From NCBI GenBank assembly GCA_947490035.1, contig CANLGS010000263.1, positions 1 to 6,341 of the forward strand: DNA of 6,341 bases. The letters are read 5' to 3'. The notes beneath the pieces were generated by a model that saw nothing but the letters and a program-made list of their open reading frames with translations, did no database searches and was not told where the DNA came from. The translations under genes and the position numbers were made by a program. Shown here piece by piece: positions 6,110-6,341 of the stretch (position 1 is its first letter; each line of letters starts with the position of its first letter). Source of the stretch: Gemmataceae bacterium. GTDB lineage: Bacteria > Planctomycetota > Planctomycetia > Gemmatales > Gemmataceae.

Positions 6110-6341
6110 ATGAGTGCGACTGGAAACCCGGTGGGATACGTTTCGGTGATCCGGCTGACCCCGGAAGACGAGGCGAGCCTGTTCGCCATGCCGGTGGACG
6201 ACCGCCAATTTGGTGTATTCGTGTTCACCCAGCGAGAGTTCGCAGAGGAGTTCGCCCGCACCTTCCCCGATATGCCCACCAGTGCCACCATCGCCATTGT
6301 TGAGGCGACCGAACTGCCGCGGGTGTTGACCGAACAGGCGC
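6110..6341 (+). CDS. Unrecognised protein, N-terminal part only (runs off the window)
   Basis: The ATG at 6110 opens a frame that has no stop before the window ends, giving 77 visible residues. AGGA at 6097-6100 lies 9 bases upstream, a good ribosome site. The sequence begins MSATGNPVGYVSVIRLTPED and goes on with FGVFVFTQREFAEEFARTFP and IAIVEATELPRVLTEQA. It alternates beta-like and helical segments, and has no signal peptide or membrane segment. I do not recognise the family, so no function is offered. GC content returns towards that of the first three genes. It lies 133 bases after the preceding gene, beyond the hairpin at 5984-6014, so it is probably a separate unit. The reading frame is supported by the ribosome site and by an ordinary protein-like composition, unlike the Arg-rich overlapping frame. 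Confidence 0.6.
   Translation, partial: MSATGNPVGYVSVIRLTPEDEASLFAMPVDDRQFGVFVFTQREFAEEFARTFPDMPTSATIAIVEATELPRVLTEQA

Overview
The window is GC-rich, and every convincing gene lies on the + strand. The protein families point to a planctomycete, most likely of the Gemmata group. The evidence is an adjacent pair of exported DUF1549/DUF1553 and DUF1501 proteins, families greatly expanded in Planctomycetes, next to a secreted Gfo/Idh/MocA-type protein of a kind I associate with the same phylum. This placement comes from family knowledge, not from a marker gene.

Layout: positions 1-214 are an upstream region with no supported gene. Positions 215-1285 encode an exported Gfo/Idh/MocA-family protein whose cofactor-binding and catalytic motifs are both altered. 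A perfect 17-bp hairpin follows it. Positions 1449-3875 encode a large Sec-exported protein with two Ig-like (BIG2-type) segments, a CX4CH motif, and DUF1549 (with CXXCH) plus DUF1553 domains. Positions 3883-3937 hold a 24-bp perfect inverted repeat whose arms are also G-quadruplex motifs. Positions 3950-5272 encode a Tat-exported DUF1501 protein (alkaline phosphatase/sulfatase-like fold).

From about 5400 to 5976 the base composition drops towards 45-48% GC. This islet holds a zinc-ribbon-like protein with four CXXC pairs, possibly coupled to a 17-codon leader reading frame, and a 59-residue protein that resembles a small beta-barrel. A 12-bp perfect hairpin closes the islet. A partial, unrecognised gene starts at 6110 and runs off the window end.

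The DUF1549/DUF1553 and DUF1501 genes are probably co-transcribed and act together outside the cytoplasm. Their biochemical role is not established. The oxidoreductase-like gene is separated from them by 163 bases and a hairpin, so it is probably a separate unit. No rRNA, tRNA, CRISPR array, insertion sequence or transposase was seen. The strongest candidates for something undescribed are the low-GC islet of small genes with its coupled leader frame, the double-strand G-quadruplex hairpin, and the motif-degenerate exported Gfo/Idh/MocA protein.
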